The notes: generated by a model from the sequence alone, not told the origin. A DNA stretch of 64,000 bases from an uncultured Atopobiaceae bacterium (GCA_944322145.1 CALUNW010000010.1:40615-104614); one strand, 5' to 3'; counted from the stretch's first letter, positions 8,253-18,292 are shown. Numbers and translations: made by a program.

Positions 8253-9374
8253 TCACTTCGACGCTGCCTCAAAGTCGAGCAGGTGAATGGTGATGCGGTT
8301 CTTTCCGCCGTGCTTTGACTGGTACAGCGCCGCGTCTGCCATCTTGATGAGCTCCGTCACCTCGGGGAGGCCCTGTTGCGTGATGACCGCGCCTGCGCTG
8401 ATGGTCGTGGAGAGGCCGAGCTTCTCCTGGCTCTTTGCGGTCAGCTCGGCCTGTATGCGCCCCATCTTGCTCTTGAGGGCCGCCTCGCTCACGGGCCCGG
8501 GGATGAACACGATGAACTCGTCGCCGCCAAAGCGCCCGACGATGTCGGTGGAGCGGAAGTTCGAGCGGAGGATCTCGCTTACGATGCGCAGCGCGGAGTC
8601 TCCGACCATGTGACCGTGGACGTCGTTGATGGACTTGAGGTCGTCGATGTCGATGAAGATGAGCGTGCAGGGGGCGTGCCCCTCCGCGTTCTCGAAGTAG
8701 TCTCGCGTGAGGGAGAGCAGGGCGCGCTTGTTGAAGACCTTCGAGAGGTCGTCGCGCATGCTCAGCTCCTGGAAGTGCGTCTTGGCCTCAAACAGGACGA
8801 GGCGGTACTGCATGACGATGTGGGTCACGCAGACGGAGAAGACGAGGGCCGCTATGGCGGAGAGGGTGTCGAACTGCGCCACATAGGGGTCCTTGAATGC
8901 CAGGGCGCACGCCGCGTACGCGATGGAGAGCGCTCCGGAGATCGCGCAGTTGAGCATCGAGGGCATGATGAAGAGCGCGGAGAGCGCGACGATCATGAGG
9001 GGCGTGAACACCGTCGGCGCCATCGGGTTGGTCATGGTGTCGATGGCGATGCCGAAGGAGATGATGGTGGCCCCCACGAGAACGGAGAGAAAAGTGGCGA
9101 GGGAGCGGGTCGACGACTTCGTCCGATAGAGGCGTATCACTACGAGCAGGGCGAGCATTACGGGAGCAAACAGCAGGTGCGGCGGCGAGGGTGCCCAGCC
9201 CCGTATGAGCAGGGGGGAGATGAGCAGGCACCCTATGAGGATGAAGACGGTGAGAAGGCAGGCGTTGCAGGCGACGTCGAGGTTCTCCTGTCGGATCTCG
9301 TCGCGCGCCGAGGTGAGGTACGCGCGGCGCCTCACCCATTCGCTCTGAATGTAGTCGCGGATCTTCTCGCCCAT
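8253..9374 (-). CDS. Membrane-bound GGDEF diguanylate cyclase
   Basis: I place the start at 9374 (373 residues), with GGGGGTGAG just upstream, although the frame stays open further. The N-terminal half has five to six hydrophobic segments between residues about 35 and 190. The C-terminal GGDEF domain has an intact active site RFGGDEF (283-287) and an intact product-inhibition site RSTD exactly five residues before it. IDIDDLKSIND and SINDVHGHMVGD are also canonical. It should make c-di-GMP from two GTP with feedback control. It is divergent from the CheB-CheR gene across a 242-bp gap and heads an operon with the HD-GYP and HPt genes. Confidence 0.93.
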   Translation of the reverse strand: MGEKIRDYIQSEWVRRRAYLTSARDEIRQENLDVACNACLLTVFILIGCLLISPLLIRGWAPSPPHLLFAPVMLALLVVIRLYRTKSSTRSLATFLSVLVGATIISFGIAIDTMTNPMAPTVFTPLMIVALSALFIMPSMLNCAISGALSIAYAACALAFKDPYVAQFDTLSAIAALVFSVCVTHIVMQYRLVLFEAKTHFQELSMRDDLSKVFNKRALLSLTRDYFENAEGHAPCTLIFIDIDDLKSINDVHGHMVGDSALRIVSEILRSNFRSTDIVGRFGGDEFIVFIPGPVSEAALKSKMGRIQAELTAKSQEKLGLSTTISAGAVITQQGLPEVTELIKMADAALYQSKHGGKNRITIHLLDFEAASK

Positions 9375-9558
9375 GCTCACCCCCGCTCTGCCGGACGCGG
9401 CCCCGTCCCCTCCATGATATCGGAAGCGGCCTTGGGAAGGTCGTGCCGGGGGGCGTCGCGAACCGATTGTACGTCGGTGCCGGCGTGCCGCGGCGCTCTT
9501 TTCGCCGACGGGGCTGCACATCCGGTGACCTGCGGTCCTGCGTTCGGATATAGTGATG

Positions 9559-9579
9559 AAGGGGGCCATTCGCCCCCTT
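9559..9579. terminator. GC stem-loop in the 9375-9616 divergent gap
   Basis: AAGGGGGC and GCCCCCTT form an 8-bp stem around a short CATTC loop, 37 bp before the CheB-CheR start. It has short T and A flanks on both sides. It sits between divergent genes, so it could be an operator or a leader structure rather than a terminator. The rest of this 242-bp gap shows nothing I can name. Confidence 0.35.
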
Positions 9580-9616
9580 TCAAGACGGCGTTCGTGTTAG
9601 GGAGGGAGCGCGTCAC

Positions 9617-12145
9617 ATGGCGCATGACAAGTCGCGGCGGACCGCGGAGCGCACTGCGCAGTTTGTGGTCGGAATCGGAGCGTCGGCGGGCGGCGTCGAG
9701 GCGCTGCAGGAGCTGTTCCAGTCACTTCCCTCCAACAGCGGGCTCGGCTTCGTGGTGATCCAGCACCTCTCTCCCGACCATCGCAGCCTCATGGCGGACA
9801 TCCTCGGCAAGCAGACCGAGATGAAGGTCCTCCAGGTGGAGCGGGACACCGAGATCGAGCCCAACACGGTCTACCTCATCCCGCCCAAGAAGAACCTCAC
9901 GGTCCGCGACAGGCGCCTGCGCCTCTCGGACTACGACCACACCGTCCTCAACCACCCCATCGACATCTTCTTCAACTCGCTGGCCGAGGAGTACGGCGAG
10001 CGCGCGGTGGCCGTGGTCCTCTCCGGCACGGGAACCGACGGCACCGGCGGCATCCGGACGGTCAAGGACAGGGGCGGCCTCACCATCGTGCAGAAGCCCG
10101 AGAGCGCCAAGTTCGACGGGATGCCCCGCAGCGCGATCAGCACCGGCCTCGTGGACTGGGTGCTTCCCCCGAGCCAGATCGGCGGGGAGATCGTGAACTT
10201 CGCCCGCTACCATCTTGACGTCATCACCAAGGAGGGGCTGGAGCTCTTCAGCGACGAGGAGAGCCTCTCGCGCATCTACCTCGCGCTCAAGAAGCAGAAC
10301 GGGATCGACTTCACGCACTACAAGCGCTCGACCATCGTCCGCCGCATCGAGCGGCGCCTCATGGTCACCCACACCGGGTCGCTCGCCGAGTACGCGCAGA
10401 TCCTGGACGAGAGCCCCGACGAGGTCGCCGTGCTCGCCAAGGAGATTCTCATCGGCGTGACGAGCTTCTTCCGCGACGCCGCGTTCTTCGAGGTGCTCAA
10501 GAACCAGGTCATCACCAACATCGTCCGCGGGGGCTCCGACCGCGACCCCATCCGCGTGTGGAGCGCGGGATGCTCCACGGGCGAGGAGGCCTATTCGCTG
10601 GCCATCCTGTTCAAGGAGGTCCTCGACGAGCTCAAGGTGCATCGCGACGTCAAGATCTTTGCGACGGACATCGACGTCAAGGCCATCGAGAAGGCGGGCA
10701 AGGGCATCTTCTCCGAGAGCATCATCGAGGACGTGTCGACCGACCGGCTGGCACGGTTCTTCGTGAAGCGCGACGACACCTATCACATCTCCAAGGACAT
10801 CCGGCAGATGGTGATCTTTGCGCCGCACAACATGCTCTCCGACCCGCCCTTCGGCAAGCTCGACCTCATCTGCTGCCGCAACGTCATGATCTACTTCCAG
10901 CCGGTGCTGCAGCGCAGCCTCTTTGCCATCTTCCACACCGCCCTCAAGAACGGCGGCTATCTCTTCCTCGGCAAGAGCGAGACGGCCAACGAGTATCCCG
11001 ACGTCTTCCAGCCTGCCTTCTCCGCCGAGAAGATCTACGTGCACAACAGCGCCGGCAAGATGGACGGGCCCGAGCCCATCAACTTCAACATCCCCACGGT
11101 GCAGGCCATCCCGCCCAAGCACGTGCCCGCCGAGGCGCATCGCCCCGCGGACTACGGCCTCGAGAGCATCTACACGCACTTCCTCGAACGCTTCCTCCCC
11201 GCGGCAGTGGTCATCAACGAGGCCAACGACGTCATCCACTTCTTTGGAAACTACCTGGACTACGTGAGCATCGCCCCGGGCAAGGCGACGTTCAACCTCT
11301 TCACGATCATCAACCCCGACCTCTCGCTCGCGGCGTCCACGGCGCTCTCGCGCTGCCGCGCGGAGGGCAAGGCCGTCACCTACCAGGACATCCGCGTGGA
11401 CTGCCCGAGCGGCAGCCGCGTCATCGACCTCGTGCTGGAGCCCGTCCCCATGCCGGGCAACCTCGAGGCGAGCCTCACGGCCATGCTCTTCGTCGAAGGG
11501 CGCGACCGCGAGACGGACGGTTCGGTCGAGAAGTACGACATCAATGCGACGACCGCGCGGCGCATCGCCGACCTCGAGGCGGAGCTGCGCGACTCCCAGA
11601 GCAACCTCCAGTCCACGATCGGCGAGCTCGAGACCGTGAACGAGGAGCTGCAGGCCGCCAACGAGGAGCTCCTCACGGCCAACGAGGAGCTGCAGAGCTC
11701 CAACGAGGAGCTTCAGTCGGTGAACGAGGAGCTCTACACCGTTAACACGGAGTACCAGCAGAAGGTCGACGAGCTCACCATGACGACCAACGACCTCTCC
11801 AACTTCCTCTCGTCCACCATGATCGGCATCCTGTTCATCGACGAGAACTTCAATATCCGCAAGTTCACCGAGTACGTGGGCCGCGAGTTCCAGCTGATGG
11901 ACCACGACGTGGGCCGCCCCATCCAGATCTTCGCGCACAGCTTCCCGAGCGAGGACATCGTCGGCGACGCCGAGCGCGTGCTCAAGGACCTCACGCCCAT
12001 CGACCGCGAGGTGGTCTCGCTCAGCCGCAGGTGCTACACGCTGCGCATCGCCCCCTACCGAACGACGGAGAACAGCATCAAGGGCCTGGTCATCACGATC
12101 ATCGACAGCCTCGGAGCCGCCGCGCGCGCCGTGAGCTCGCACTAG
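9617..12145 (+). CDS. CheB-CheR fusion with coiled coil and PAS domain
   Basis: The 842-residue protein has no receiver. Residues about 14-200 are a CheB methylesterase domain with the full catalytic set (Ser23 in GASAGG, His50 in IQHLSPDH, Asp140 in [10 protein letters not shown]). Residues about 215-475 are a CheR methyltransferase domain with the SAM-binding [15 protein letters not shown] long heptad coiled coil follows, built from repeated NEEL units at about 645-715. A C-terminal PAS-like domain starts near [15 protein letters not shown]. There is no kinase domain. CheA, CheW and chemoreceptor genes are absent from the window, so this is probably a signalling protein outside classical chemotaxis. 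It sits amid c-di-GMP genes but is transcribed alone on the plus strand. Confidence 0.9.
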   Translation: MAHDKSRRTAERTAQFVVGIGASAGGVEALQELFQSLPSNSGLGFVVIQHLSPDHRSLMADILGKQTEMKVLQVERDTEIEPNTVYLIPPKKNLTVRDRRLRLSDYDHTVLNHPIDIFFNSLAEEYGERAVAVVLSGTGTDGTGGIRTVKDRGGLTIVQKPESAKFDGMPRSAISTGLVDWVLPPSQIGGEIVNFARYHLDVITKEGLELFSDEESLSRIYLALKKQNGIDFTHYKRSTIVRRIERRLMVTHTGSLAEYAQILDESPDEVAVLAKEILIGVTSFFRDAAFFEVLKNQVITNIVRGGSDRDPIRVWSAGCSTGEEAYSLAILFKEVLDELKVHRDVKIFATDIDVKAIEKAGKGIFSESIIEDVSTDRLARFFVKRDDTYHISKDIRQMVIFAPHNMLSDPPFGKLDLICCRNVMIYFQPVLQRSLFAIFHTALKNGGYLFLGKSETANEYPDVFQPAFSAEKIYVHNSAGKMDGPEPINFNIPTVQAIPPKHVPAEAHRPADYGLESIYTHFLERFLPAAVVINEANDVIHFFGNYLDYVSIAPGKATFNLFTIINPDLSLAASTALSRCRAEGKAVTYQDIRVDCPSGSRVIDLVLEPVPMPGNLEASLTAMLFVEGRDRETDGSVEKYDINATTARRIADLEAELRDSQSNLQSTIGELETVNEELQAANEELLTANEELQSSNEELQSVNEELYTVNTEYQQKVDELTMTTNDLSNFLSSTMIGILFIDENFNIRKFTEYVGREFQLMDHDVGRPIQIFAHSFPSEDIVGDAERVLKDLTPIDREVVSLSRRCYTLRIAPYRTTENSIKGLVITIIDSLGAAARAVSSH

Positions 12146-12156
12146 GCGTCAGGCGG

Positions 12157-12176
12157 GCGGCGCGGGGCCGCGCCGC
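12157..12176. terminator. Candidate bidirectional terminator hairpin
   Basis: GCGGCGCGG-GG-CCGCGCCGC is a perfect GC palindrome in the 36 bp between the convergent CheB-CheR and EAL genes. It has no T run on either side, so it is only a weak intrinsic terminator candidate. Confidence 0.35.
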
Positions 12177-12181
12177 TGCGT

Positions 12182-15100
12182 CTAGGCCACGAGGTACTTG
12201 CGCGCGAAGAGCTCCGGGGGCATGGGCTTGTCGTAGAAGTAGCCCTGGCAGTAGCAGCAGCCCTCCTTGGTGAGCGCGTCCGCCTGCTCGGCCGACTCGA
12301 CGCCCTCGGCGATGCAGGACATGTTCTGGCTGGCGCAGATCTCGGCGATGTTGCGGACGAGGGCGCAGCTCACCTCGTTGCCGGGGATGTCGCGCACGAT
12401 GCTCTGGTCAAGCTTGATCGTGTCAAAGCGAACGTTGGCGAGGACGGAGATGTTGGAGTAGTGCGATCCAAAGTCGTCGAGCGCCACTCGCAGGCCAATG
12501 CCGCGATACCGGCTCACGAGGTCGTTCAGCGTCGAGGTCCCCAGGTCGATGGCGGTCTCGGTGACCTCCATCTCGATGAGGCGCGACGGCACCGAGGGGT
12601 AGCGGCTCATGATGGCCAGCACCGAGGCGAGCGAGGTGGGGCTCAGCAACGTGGTGCGCGAGAAGTTGCTCGAGATGGCGGGGACGTTGTAGCCGCGCTG
12701 TCTCCAGGAGCTCATGAGCGCGAGCATGCTGTCAAAGACGAAGTAGTCCAGCGTGCCGATTTCCCCGCTCTGCTCCATGCGCTCGACGGTCTTGACGGGC
12801 GAGCCTATCGTCCCGTCCTCGTCGATGACGCGCGCCAGCGCCTCCGCGCCCACGAGCGCGCCCGTGCGCATGTCGATCTTGGGCTGGAGGAAGACGGTGA
12901 AGCGCTGCGAGAGCGCGGCAGTCTTCGAGAGGGGGCTGAATTCGGACAGGCCGCTGTCGAGCGAGGGCTTGCTGTTGCCCGTCTGGGTGAACTCGGCGAA
13001 GGCAGGGCTCGTGTCGTGCAGGGCGATGACGCGCGCCTCGTCGATTGTGGACCAGGCGTTGCCGATGCTGTCGGTCCACGTGCTGCCAAGCTGGACGTCG
13101 TGCGGGTGGCGTGCGACCAGCGTCATCCGCGCCTGGGCGCAACGTTGGATGAACGCGTTGTACGAGGAGTTGGGGAAGAGCGCTATGAACTCCGAGTCGG
13201 AGGTGTGGAAGACGGGCATCGTGTCAAACTGCTGCTCGAGCGCCGTCTTGACGTCCCCATAGGTCTTGAGCACCTGCGTGAACCCCTCGGAGCTCACGCG
13301 CTCGACCACGTCGGGAAGATTGACCGCGAGAACGCCGAGCGAGTTCCACAGGCCGCCCTCGGCCCGCGCCACGAGCTGCTCGAGCTCATGGCTTCCCGGC
13401 ATGTTGCCGAGCTCGGTGGAGGTCGTGGGGGAGCCGGCGCGCGCGTCCCCGTATGCGAAGAGCTTCCAGTCGTGGAGGGCGCGGGAGCCGACGCACGAGG
13501 CGAGGCTCCAGCTCTCGAAGTTTCGTGACGGGGAGTCGACGCAGAGCGCCAGCGAGCGCTTGCTGGAGTGCATGAGGGGCACGACGCAGAAGCGCCAGGG
13601 GTCGCCCGTGTGATAGCCGTCCTCGGAGCGGCTGAGGACGTGCTCGCGGGACGCGTAGACGGGCCTCTTCGCGCTGATGTTCCGGGAGATGAAGGGGAAG
13701 CGCGAGGCCGGGCTGTTGGAGAGCCGCGTGCGGATGCTCATGGCGCCCGACGCCGCCCACTCAAAGGGAATCGTGAGCAGCCCGTCGTCCCACGTGACCA
13801 TGACGAGGTAGCAACGCCGCGCCTGATAGTGCATGCCGACGCCCCTGAGCGCCGCGTTGACGGCCTGAATCGGCGCGTTGGTGTTGAGCATCGCGGAGGT
13901 GATGACGGCATACGTCCGCAGGTCGCTCTCGGAGAGCCTGCTGACCTCGGTGACAAGGTCGGGGGCCCCGCCGTCGAGGTCGTTGTCGGCGCCTGCGGCC
14001 AGAAGGGGCTGCGGCTGCGCGACGAAGACCCCCGTCTCGGGCTCGCGGGCCGCGCATGCGGCGCATGCCTGCGCGACTGCGGCGTCCGGGTCGAAGGACG
14101 ACGAGGGGCCAAAGACGGTCTCGGCAACAAGGGAGTAGGCGCGGTCGATGAGGCCTGCGGCCTGGTCCCCTGCGTCGGCGAGGCTCTCGCGGGCGGCGGT
14201 GAGGGCGGAGAAGACGTGCTGGCGAACGGCGTCGTCGCTCTCGGCGTCGGGGAAGAACGCGACGACCGTCTCGTCGTCGACGAGGCAGGCGATGCAGCCG
14301 GTGTCGAGAAAGACCCCGATTGCCAGGGCGACGCCGCGCGCGGTGCGGCCCGACGGATCGTCGGGGCAGACGATGCGGATGGCGGTGAGCGCGCACAGGG
14401 TCTCGAGCGGGGCGCCGTCGAGGATGGACCTGGTGATAATCTGGGCATATCCATGCTGATAGAGCTGGGTGCCCTGATCGCGCATGGCGGAGACGTCCGC
14501 GTTTGCCTCCCAGACGTTGCGCTGGTCGCACGAGCTCACGTACGTGTGGGCGATCAGCGTGCCGAGGGCGTCCTTGCGCACGTTCACGGCGATGCGGATG
14601 GGGTGCGTCATGCCGTTGTCGACCGTGCGGAAGCGCCCGATCTCCCAGCGTCGCCCCTCCTCGTAGGCGCGTATCACGCGCTCCGGGTCAAGGAGGGAGA
14701 GGTAGGCCTCGGACTCGCGCCGCGAGAAGAGCGAGTCTGCGCCGTCCGAGAGCACGCGATCGAGGGGTACGTCCCTGATCATGTGCATCTGCTCACCCTC
14801 ACGCCACAGCATGGACTCGACCCGTCTCGTCGCGAGGTTGATCGTCCCTGCGCGCAGCAGGTGCGGAGTCAGGCAGTCGGGGATGTTCTTGAGACAGCGC
14901 TGGATCTCCTGCAGCTTCTCGAGCTCGCGGCGGACGCCGACCGCCATGACGGGTCGGCCGCTCTCGTCGAACTGCATGCGATAGCTGAGGGAGCACCAGA
15001 CGTAGGCGCTGTCGACGGCACTCCTGAGCATGATGTTTGCGGAGGAGGACTCGCGCCCGCCCAAGATGTCCGAGAAGAACTCGTCGAGCGCTGCAGTGGA

Positions 15101-15409
15101 ATCCGGATGCACGAGGTCGTTGACCACGAGGGCGTCGGGGACGTCGGGGACGGACTTGACGCGAATGGCGCTGAGCCCGTTGGCACGGTAGATCTTGAGC
15201 TCGCGGGTGGCGAGGTCGTAGGTCCAGAACTCGTCGGCAGACTCATGGGAGAGCAGCGAGAGCCAGGTCAGTCCCAGGCCGAGCGACGTGCGCTGCCGCG
15301 CGGCAAGGGCGCGCAGCTCGGCGTTCTTCTCGGCAAGGTCGTCCTGCGGGCTGGGGTAAGGGATACTCTGGCCGTCTACCGCCACGTCACGCTCCAAAAA
15401 TGCACCCAT
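12182..15409 (-). CDS. Multidomain EAL c-di-GMP phosphodiesterase
   Basis: A 1075-residue soluble protein. The first 320 or so residues look like two PAS-type sensor folds (FWTYDLATRELKIYR, then VWCSLSYRMQFDESGRPVM). A long middle section resembles a degenerate cyclase plus a GAF-like region. Just before the EAL domain a second GGDEF fold is degenerate (SDSEF where GGDEF is expected). The EAL domain (about 833-1075) keeps every catalytic landmark: AEALAR, SSNFSR, EVTET, ALDDFGS, IKLDQSIV, AEGVES and CQGYFY. It is therefore predicted to hydrolyse c-di-GMP. The Shine-Dalgarno is weak. It is downstream of the hybrid kinase on the same strand, with a separate promoter candidate in between. Confidence 0.9.
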   Translation of the reverse strand: MGAFLERDVAVDGQSIPYPSPQDDLAEKNAELRALAARQRTSLGLGLTWLSLLSHESADEFWTYDLATRELKIYRANGLSAIRVKSVPDVPDALVVNDLVHPDSTAALDEFFSDILGGRESSSANIMLRSAVDSAYVWCSLSYRMQFDESGRPVMAVGVRRELEKLQEIQRCLKNIPDCLTPHLLRAGTINLATRRVESMLWREGEQMHMIRDVPLDRVLSDGADSLFSRRESEAYLSLLDPERVIRAYEEGRRWEIGRFRTVDNGMTHPIRIAVNVRKDALGTLIAHTYVSSCDQRNVWEANADVSAMRDQGTQLYQHGYAQIITRSILDGAPLETLCALTAIRIVCPDDPSGRTARGVALAIGVFLDTGCIACLVDDETVVAFFPDAESDDAVRQHVFSALTAARESLADAGDQAAGLIDRAYSLVAETVFGPSSSFDPDAAVAQACAACAAREPETGVFVAQPQPLLAAGADNDLDGGAPDLVTEVSRLSESDLRTYAVITSAMLNTNAPIQAVNAALRGVGMHYQARRCYLVMVTWDDGLLTIPFEWAASGAMSIRTRLSNSPASRFPFISRNISAKRPVYASREHVLSRSEDGYHTGDPWRFCVVPLMHSSKRSLALCVDSPSRNFESWSLASCVGSRALHDWKLFAYGDARAGSPTTSTELGNMPGSHELEQLVARAEGGLWNSLGVLAVNLPDVVERVSSEGFTQVLKTYGDVKTALEQQFDTMPVFHTSDSEFIALFPNSSYNAFIQRCAQARMTLVARHPHDVQLGSTWTDSIGNAWSTIDEARVIALHDTSPAFAEFTQTGNSKPSLDSGLSEFSPLSKTAALSQRFTVFLQPKIDMRTGALVGAEALARVIDEDGTIGSPVKTVERMEQSGEIGTLDYFVFDSMLALMSSWRQRGYNVPAISSNFSRTTLLSPTSLASVLAIMSRYPSVPSRLIEMEVTETAIDLGTSTLNDLVSRYRGIGLRVALDDFGSHYSNISVLANVRFDTIKLDQSIVRDIPGNEVSCALVRNIAEICASQNMSCIAEGVESAEQADALTKEGCCYCQGYFYDKPMPPELFARKYLVA

Positions 15410-15483
15410 GTGAGATTCTCGCCTGCAAGCGTGCGGGGGTCAAAAGGCGCATCTGGCCGACGCATGGCATGCCCAACGGGCTG

Positions 15484-15513
15484 AGTATATAACAAAAAGT
15501 CTGGGGGGGGGGG
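15484..15513 (-). promoter_or_regulatory. Candidate EAL-gene promoter with an 11-bp homopolymer
   Basis: On the minus strand TATACT (15484-15489) is a good -10 box about 75 bp before the EAL start. The run of 11 C (G on the plus strand, 15503-15513) falls in the spacer and where a -35 box would lie. No conventional -35 sequence is visible. Homopolymers in this position are the classic layout of promoter phase variation by slippage. Confidence 0.45.
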
Positions 15514-15566
15514 CTCTCCGACCCGCCAATCGCCAATAAACGGCAGGAAGCGGGGATAAACGGCGC

Positions 15567-18098
15567 CTAGGCCCACGCCCGCGCGAGTGCGCCGGAGAGC
15601 GCGTCGAGACTGATCGGCTTGGTGACGTGGTCGCTCATCCCCGCCTCCCGGGCTCGCGCGATGTCCTCGGCGAACGCGTTGGCGGTCACGGCGATGATGG
15701 GGACGTGCACATCGAGTGCGCGAATGGCCCGCGCCGCCTCGCAGCCGTCCATCACGGGCATCTGCATGTCCATGAGGATGGCGTCAAAGCGGCCGGGCTC
15801 GGCGGCCTCGTAGAGGTCGAGCGCCTCCCGGCCGTTGCCGGCCGTGGTCGCCTCGATGCCGAGCGCATCGAGAAGCGCACAGGTGATGAGCGTGTTCGTC
15901 TCGTTGTCCTCCACCACGAGCACGCGGTGGCCCGCCAGGGAGGGCGCCTCCTTCTGGGGCTCCTGCCCATCGGCGGGCTGCTCCTCCTCGGCGTGCTCCT
16001 CCGCGAGCTCAAAGGGAATCGTGAGGGTGAACGTGGTGCCCTCGCCGAGCGTGCTCTCCACGGCCACCTCGCCGCCCATCTGCTGCACGAGGTTCTTCAC
16101 GATGGGCATGCCCAGGCCCGTGCCCGTGGTGCCGCGCGGCGCGAAGGCCTCCTCGCGCTCGAAGGGCTCGAAGAGCTTGGGGAGAAAGTCCTCGGGCATG
16201 CCGACGCCGGTGTCGGCGACGATGAGGCGGAAGACGTGGACGCGCGCGCGGCGCGGGGAGGCGTCGGGCTCGGTGACGTCCTCGAGCGTGACGTCGACGC
16301 TCGCACCGGCGAGGCTGTACTTGAGCGCGTTGGAGACGAGGTTGTTGAGCACCTGGCGCACGCGGCGCGCGTCGGCGACCACCCAGCGGTGCCTCACGTT
16401 GACGTGCAGCCGCAGGCTCTTCTCGGCCTTTGTGGCCTGCTCGCGGAACAGGTCGACGGTGCGCTCCACGACGTCGGCGAGGTCGACCGGCTGCGCGTCG
16501 AGGACGCTGCCCTCCGTGCTCTCGATGTGCGTGATGTCCAGGATGTCGTCGACGAGCTGCGCGAGCTGCCCGCCGGCGTCCTCGAGCAGGTCGATGTAGT
16601 GCTGCGCGCGGTCGGGGTCGTCGAGGCTCTCTCGCAGAAGGCCCGTGAGTCCCACGATGGCGTTGACGGGGGTGCGCATGTCGTGCGAGACGCTGCCGAA
16701 GAAGGCGCCCTTGCTGCGGGCGGACTGCCGCGCGGCCTCGAGCGAGCTCTCGAGGAGCTCGACGGTCTGCCGCTGCTGGTCGACCTCCTCGTCGACGAGG
16801 CGGAAGCAGACGATCATCTCGTCGCTGCGCAGGTCCGGGTTTGAGATGGCGCGGATGCTCACCCAGTGAAGCGAGCCGTTCATCTTTCGGCGGTACTCCC
16901 CGCCGTACTCCTTCACGCCCTCGAGGGCCAGGCGATGCAGGCTCTCGGTGGAGAAGCTCTCGTGGAAGAGCTCGAAGGTCCGCGGGTCCACAAAGCCGCG
17001 CATGACGTCGTGGAAGTGGTCGTAGGTGCCCTTGTCGCCGATGAGCTGGGACGTGTCGGGCGCTGACTTGATGGTGACGTAGGTCCCCCGCGCGTGGTTG
17101 ACGAGGTAGATGGCATAGAAGGTGTCGCCCAGAATCTGCAGCGTGTTGGTGACGCGACGCATCCGCGCGGCGCTGATGCGGCCGGCGAGCAGCAGAAGCA
17201 CGATGACGACGACGAGCCCGCCGCACATTGCGCTCACGGCCATCGTGGTGGCGTTCCAGCCGCTCTCGAGAACGCGCTGGGTAGGGATCGTGACGACGGA
17301 GAGCCAGCCGTTGTCGAGCTCCGCGTAGAAGATGCTGCGCTGCCGGCCCTCTATGTCCGTGTAGGTGACACTCACGTCGTCGAGGCGCCCGGCGACGATG
17401 TTGTCGTAGAGCCCCGCGATGTACTCGGTGCTTAGCGGGGAGTCGAGGTCGATGCTCGTGGCGGCGGAGAGCAGCTCCCCCGTGCCGTCGAAGAGGTAGT
17501 AGGAGGTCTCGGGCAGGAGGTCGAAGGACTTGTGGAGCCCGTCGAGGCGGCTCACGGGGACGTCGAGCGCGAGGACGTCGCCCGGGGTGGAGAGCTCCAT
17601 CGCGATGGTGAGGAGGGACTCACCGCGGATGCCGTCGTCGTAGGAGTCGGTGATGATCATGCTGCCGTCGGCGGCGATGGCGTCTTGGTACCAGTGCTGA
17701 TCGTCGACTGGCAGCCCGTCGGCGGTGCCATCCGCGTCGATAACCGTCCCGTTGAGGACGAGGTAGGGGAGAAACTCGATGTCGCTGAGGGACTCCGATG
17801 CCGCTGCGCCGATGTCAGACAGGCGCTCGCGCAGCTCCTCGTCGGATGCCCCGCTCGCGACGAGCTCGTCGAGGCCTTGCGCCCCCAGTTTCATGATGAA
17901 CTCGAGGGTGCTGAGGTGCGACTGCTCCTCGGACGCATAGCTCTGTGCGAGCTGGGTTCCCCACACGTGCGCGTTGGAGAGCAGCGTGCTTCGGAGGAGG
18001 AAGGCCATCGCCGCGACGAGCAGGGCGGCGAGAACGGCGACGGCGGCGATGGCCATCTTGCCGTGGGAGCGTGCGTATCTGTCGAGCGGAGATGCCAT
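15567..18098 (-). CDS. Hybrid sensor histidine kinase with extracellular sensor and receiver
   Basis: An 843-residue protein. A first transmembrane helix lies at about 15-36, followed by an extracellular sensor of roughly 245 residues of the Cache type (DDQHWYQDAI, DSYDDGIRGE, GWLSVVTIPTQRVLE). A second helix lies at about 285-307, then a PAS-like region at 320-435. The H box FGSVSHDMRTPVNAIVGL has the phospho-His at 472. An ATPase domain follows, with NNLVSNALKYS, VADTGVGMPED and GTGLGMPIVKNLV. A C-terminal receiver has Asp777 in AILMDMQMPVMDG and Lys827. The kinase-receiver architecture requires an HPt partner, and the window supplies one at 6725-7063. The ligand is unknown. Confidence 0.93.
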   Translation of the reverse strand: MASPLDRYARSHGKMAIAAVAVLAALLVAAMAFLLRSTLLSNAHVWGTQLAQSYASEEQSHLSTLEFIMKLGAQGLDELVASGASDEELRERLSDIGAAASESLSDIEFLPYLVLNGTVIDADGTADGLPVDDQHWYQDAIAADGSMIITDSYDDGIRGESLLTIAMELSTPGDVLALDVPVSRLDGLHKSFDLLPETSYYLFDGTGELLSAATSIDLDSPLSTEYIAGLYDNIVAGRLDDVSVTYTDIEGRQRSIFYAELDNGWLSVVTIPTQRVLESGWNATTMAVSAMCGGLVVVIVLLLLAGRISAARMRRVTNTLQILGDTFYAIYLVNHARGTYVTIKSAPDTSQLIGDKGTYDHFHDVMRGFVDPRTFELFHESFSTESLHRLALEGVKEYGGEYRRKMNGSLHWVSIRAISNPDLRSDEMIVCFRLVDEEVDQQRQTVELLESSLEAARQSARSKGAFFGSVSHDMRTPVNAIVGLTGLLRESLDDPDRAQHYIDLLEDAGGQLAQLVDDILDITHIESTEGSVLDAQPVDLADVVERTVDLFREQATKAEKSLRLHVNVRHRWVVADARRVRQVLNNLVSNALKYSLAGASVDVTLEDVTEPDASPRRARVHVFRLIVADTGVGMPEDFLPKLFEPFEREEAFAPRGTTGTGLGMPIVKNLVQQMGGEVAVESTLGEGTTFTLTIPFELAEEHAEEEQPADGQEPQKEAPSLAGHRVLVVEDNETNTLITCALLDALGIEATTAGNGREALDLYEAAEPGRFDAILMDMQMPVMDGCEAARAIRALDVHVPIIAVTANAFAEDIARAREAGMSDHVTKPISLDALSGALARAWA

Positions 18099-18292
18099 GG
18101 CGCGACCCCTAACGTAAGGAGGGGTCCATTCTATGACAGCGGGGCGACGCGAGCCGTCCGGGCGATGCGGCGTTTCCGCCGACGCTTACTATTCGCGCCC
18201 CGTCCGGGGTTTCGAAGCTGCCGCGCCGCCATCGATGTCCTTCACGCCTGGCGTAAAATCCTAGTGTGACGTCATTCGAGGAGAGGGGCCTC

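Noticed and set aside
9722..12142. An 806-residue open frame on the minus strand opposite the CheB-CheR gene
   Set aside because: It mirrors the codon structure of a strongly recognised gene in GC-rich DNA, has biased low-complexity composition (E, D, V, H, G, R) and no known motif.
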